From Bacteroidales bacterium (GTDB taxonomy: Bacteria; Bacteroidota; Bacteroidia; Bacteroidales; P3): a stretch of 64,000 nt of DNA. A program made the translations under genes and the position numbers. The notes under the pieces were generated by a model. It was not told where the DNA came from and did not search any database. It saw only the letters and a program-made list of their open reading frames with translations. How positions within the stretch are numbered: the stretch's first letter is position 1; each line of letters starts with the position of its first letter. Below, in pieces: positions 63,301-64,000 of the stretch. The stretch spans positions 108,457 to 172,456 of the forward strand of contig JAGCJW010000006.1 of NCBI GenBank assembly GCA_017647785.1, read 5' to 3'.

Positions 63301-64000
63301 GTCAACAGTTCCAGTTAATCAAACTTATAATTGGGCAATAGCTGCAACTTATCAAGGAGATGTTGCACCGGCAGAAGGCGAAGCTTTTGCTATCTTTAAA
63401 AATAATTCAAGAGGATCATCTGCAAGATTGACTTCTCCAATATTTGACTTGACTTCATTAACTAATCCTACTTTAGATTTTGTCTATATAGCAAAAAGGT
63501 GGGTTTCTGATTTAGATGAATTAAAAGTTCAATACAGAACAAGTGCAGAAGAAGAGTGGGTAGATTTAGTACACTACAATACAGAAGAAACTGCTTGGTC
63601 ACAAAAAACAATTACTTTACCTAACCCAAGTGCAACATATCAAATAGCATTCCTTGGAATTTCTAACTATGGATATGGAGCTGCAATAGATAATGTAGTA
63701 GTTTATGATGCAGAAGAAGGACAAGGCGGAGAAGATCCTGAACCAGAACCATGCGATGCACCAACAGCACTTTCAGCAAGCAACATTACAGAAACAACAG
63801 CTGATATAACATGGAATGGCAGTGCAAGCGCATACGAGTTCAGATTGAACAACGGCACAGCAGAAACTCTTACAGCAACAACTAAGTCATTAACAGGCTT
63901 AACAGCATCTACAACATACACAGTAGAAGTAAGAGCAATCTGTGGCGAACAACAATCAGCATGGGTTTCAGCAACATTCACAACACTTGCAGAACAAGGC
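57341..64000 (+). CDS. Giant surface adhesin, paralogue of the preceding gene (3' end outside window)
   Basis: Open frame from the ATG at 57341 to the right edge, at least 2220 codons; the frame was checked at several points and at the end. Signal peptide MKRLLTFAMAVIFAMQLWAQ, then the same N-terminal domain as its neighbour (DSVAIGSGTATSQTGPVPGF ... CASNGGCAVNVKY). I count eight Fn3 modules alternating with seven jelly-roll modules, the last Fn3 cut by the edge. That last module (63.75-64.0 kb) closely resembles one near the C-terminus of the neighbour, so a T9SS sorting domain probably follows outside the window. A run of eight G at 57520-57527 (codons ~60-63) makes the frame a candidate for slippage. 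Exported surface adhesin inferred from architecture. Confidence 0.88.
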   Translation, partial: MKRLLTFAMAVIFAMQLWAQQDSVAIGSGTATSQTGPVPGFFGNHRSVQLYTSSELNMPMGGVIEALSFELGTVSGTTSNRQVRIYMKEVADTTLPTSMTINELANDAYLVYTSPESGEPCVANQWYRFDLQSPFVYSGVGSLYVFLEGEGCASNGGCAVNVKYTANTGKAWTKCWDTTVPDLTSPIASSNSYRTNTRIFYSEISDDYCYPVSGLTLNPSAESLDLSWTSDNNNFEIQYKLKSESWDSENVVTVYSTTTSATIEELLPATYYTVRVRSLCDGVESVWMNANFKTPCLVIEELPWTETFESAWIEPHLPGTISAPNCWININGDGSTTYKTSTTTSGYEGSGVYMYGYGSTTSTSLSYANKDWFITPVVELTGAEMLSFYAKKSSTSYSPELRIYALDIATNGDMLSAADTVNFILIDSLADLTTTYVDREVLLSDLEGEYRLAFVRNKTIAHGAVYFDNVKISLVPSCERVTNLETTEVTENSISLAWEGADGTDSYKLYYRTTSTPEWTVIEDITDNYYTLTDLTSATSYTINVTAVCDDGIETGFILAGNLVVSTPCQTYPVPFLEDFTTYPAGTSTTCWREAQCTWDSVQAGAPLYGYSNAWATYSSHVFDVHAKINNYSNTKRDWLITPNIDLGDGSTEYDLAFDIAYTDYNNSDPVESYCSQRFGVIVSTDGGSTWDFENAILWTTTPTEGTNERNITDLTNLPQRLKINLTELGYTGVIRIGFYAESLVSGCDNDIHIDNVAVQEHVDCGDMVGNPLVSASSSTSVVMSWSAEEHEAATGWVVSYTDGTTNDDPDNATTIEVPYGTEFPYIIEGLTEGETYTFRVQFDCGGGWSGSSTVTLPESMDMFATIPYTTDFEDADENTNWTITNNSYVNRWFIGDPANVAEEGNMLYVSNDSLGVNSIYSNVYATPSVASYVFASRLLQFDENLAYEISFDFKAQGEGDYDFIKVALRPWDESFVGITGAPSWTTAGTVQEGFDYVGGVAKFNLDTTGARGSIIVDGAVANNSLQQLVFAWRNDGSGGVASVVTVDNISVEPINCIAPDGFSLAEDGRQLTSLTFDVDTRSGDTWEIQYQEYSDTVWQSVFSTDTEGIEVSNLLPGTMYRFKVRSICEGEESHFTSELLYQTLCPIISVTDEEPFEEGFELANWFRLGSVTSPNAYAPICWENVDAGSTSYRWASSTTEPYSGEKYAQLYLTTTTAVDWLITPIFDLAGTETLSFFAKHTLTAADAQSAIKIMYYSVDENGDMSSTADTALFVSLEDKNLTNTYAPYDVSLSSLTPGQYRLAFLVSQTATTSHYIRIDNVKVANISCPRPGGNVVVSGVTPNTATVSWTDETNTAWNVYYKAEDDSTYQMVSSTETTVELPDLTSHTYYEVYVVASCGDEESEPTVISTFMTPCDYVTELPFFEGFENTFVTEGISNAAAPACWLNYNGGYSTSYIWQRTTTASSVHEGGASLYSYATSTSPGNNDWIVTPVISNEGGAIVRFFAKVSSTTSVPGITLRYLDVATYGDVTGLADTANFVTIGTIDGLTTTFAEYEYILADLPATYRLAFVRQDVVSTSIYMDNLSIIEIPTCFRPAPASVEVSNIAQTTATVAWTDSDENNTTWTVYYKASADEEYLSETTTETTVELTDLIPGEPYQVYVTTVCSDGSESDATYTKSFYTLQEAVELPYTCDFEEEGANGWLIKNGTIVNQWHIGTPTGATSSSLFISNDNGTTAAYTTSSSSVVVAEKLFETGATDSVRISFDLTVGGESSYDYLKVYWLPADTTYLPASSAYYGNSSYVNNVIMNNYTGTSNYRFVNLLSGTQNMSVTLENNPNELRKLVFVWKNDGGGGNQQGAIIDNIMVEPIGEEITCTKPVETSVVASAVTESSATISWQDNDETHSAWNVYYKTEAEEEYSVISASETTIELAALDPATVYSVYVTTDCGSGDESEPTDTIVFMTECLTVDEFPYNEGFNSTAIPCWSTVPVNQTYNWAIAATYQGDVAPAEGEAFAIFKNNSRGSSARLTSPIFDLTSLTNPTLDFVYIAKRWVSDLDELKVQYRTSAEEEWVDLVHYNTEETAWSQKTITLPNPSATYQIAFLGISNYGYGAAIDNVVVYDAEEGQGGEDPEPEPCDAPTALSASNITETTADITWNGSASAYEFRLNNGTAETLTATTKSLTGLTASTTYTVEVRAICGEQQSAWVSATFTTLAEQG
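57520..57527 (+). repeat. G8 homopolymer within the second adhesin's reading frame
   Basis: Codons read ATG GGG GGG GTA, in frame as sequenced. Loss of one G gives GGG GGG TAA, an immediate stop. Gain of one G leads to a TGA within about eight codons. Either change would switch off the whole >2200-residue protein. Confidence 0.85.

Overview
The window is about 33% GC and looks like the chromosome of a strictly or mostly anaerobic Bacteroidota, probably Bacteroidales. The evidence is threefold. Several secreted proteins end in type IX secretion (T9SS) type A sorting domains. Promoters repeatedly match the Bacteroidetes form TTTG-N17..23-TAnnTTTG. The metabolic genes are anaerobic: Rnf complex, pyruvate and branched-chain 2-oxoacid ferredoxin oxidoreductases, acetate kinase and a B12-type ribonucleotide reductase. 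The species cannot be named from the sequence alone.

Layout. 1-3.1 kb (minus): the 5' part of the Kdo transferase gene waaA, an outer-membrane barrel-like protein and a T9SS-exported M14 carboxypeptidase. 3.1-8.1 kb (minus): an rnfB-C-X-D-G-E operon, where X is a small secreted protein; rnfA is missing here and lies alone near 28 kb. 8.3-11.2 kb (minus): a four-subunit 2-oxoacid:ferredoxin oxidoreductase operon, divergent from nifJ (PFOR, 11.5-15.0 kb). 15.0-16.2 kb: a small T9SS cargo gene whose promoter spacer contains a G8 tract, bracketed by a duplicated terminator region. 16.2-19.0 kb: a small accessory patch with two PD-(D/E)XK-like nucleases, a cysteine-motif protein, a frameshifted relic of that protein and a 22-bp repeat array between divergent genes. 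19.2-34.2 kb: mainly housekeeping genes (nrdJ, an HhH/barrel protein, tRNA-Leu, prs, rplY, pth, a glycosyltransferase, rnfA, a hydrolase, a K+/H+ antiporter, ackA, an acyltransferase, aspS). 34.4-40.4 kb: an outer-membrane protein, an MFS transporter and secDF. 40.5-50.3 kb: an apparent four-gene envelope operon (small membrane protein, TonB-dependent receptor, 1523-residue exoprotein, PorV/PorQ-like barrel). 50.3-51.2 kb: greA and a HIT protein. 51.3-64.0 kb: two tandem paralogous giant surface adhesins made of alternating Fn3 and jelly-roll modules; the second runs off the right edge.

How the parts fit: PFOR and the 2-oxoacid oxidoreductase reduce ferredoxin while making acyl-CoA. Rnf reoxidises ferredoxin with NAD+ and stores the energy as an ion gradient. 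Acetate kinase makes ATP from acetyl phosphate. The T9SS-dependent adhesins, peptidase and receptor operon are the cell's outward face.

The most notable features are three 8-9 bp G/C homopolymers at surface-protein loci (one in a promoter spacer, one upstream of a promoter, one inside an adhesin reading frame), which suggest phase variation. Two short tandem arrays (22 bp x4 and 21 bp x5) sit directly in front of accessory and adhesin genes. No CRISPR array, rRNA, transposase or prophage gene was seen.
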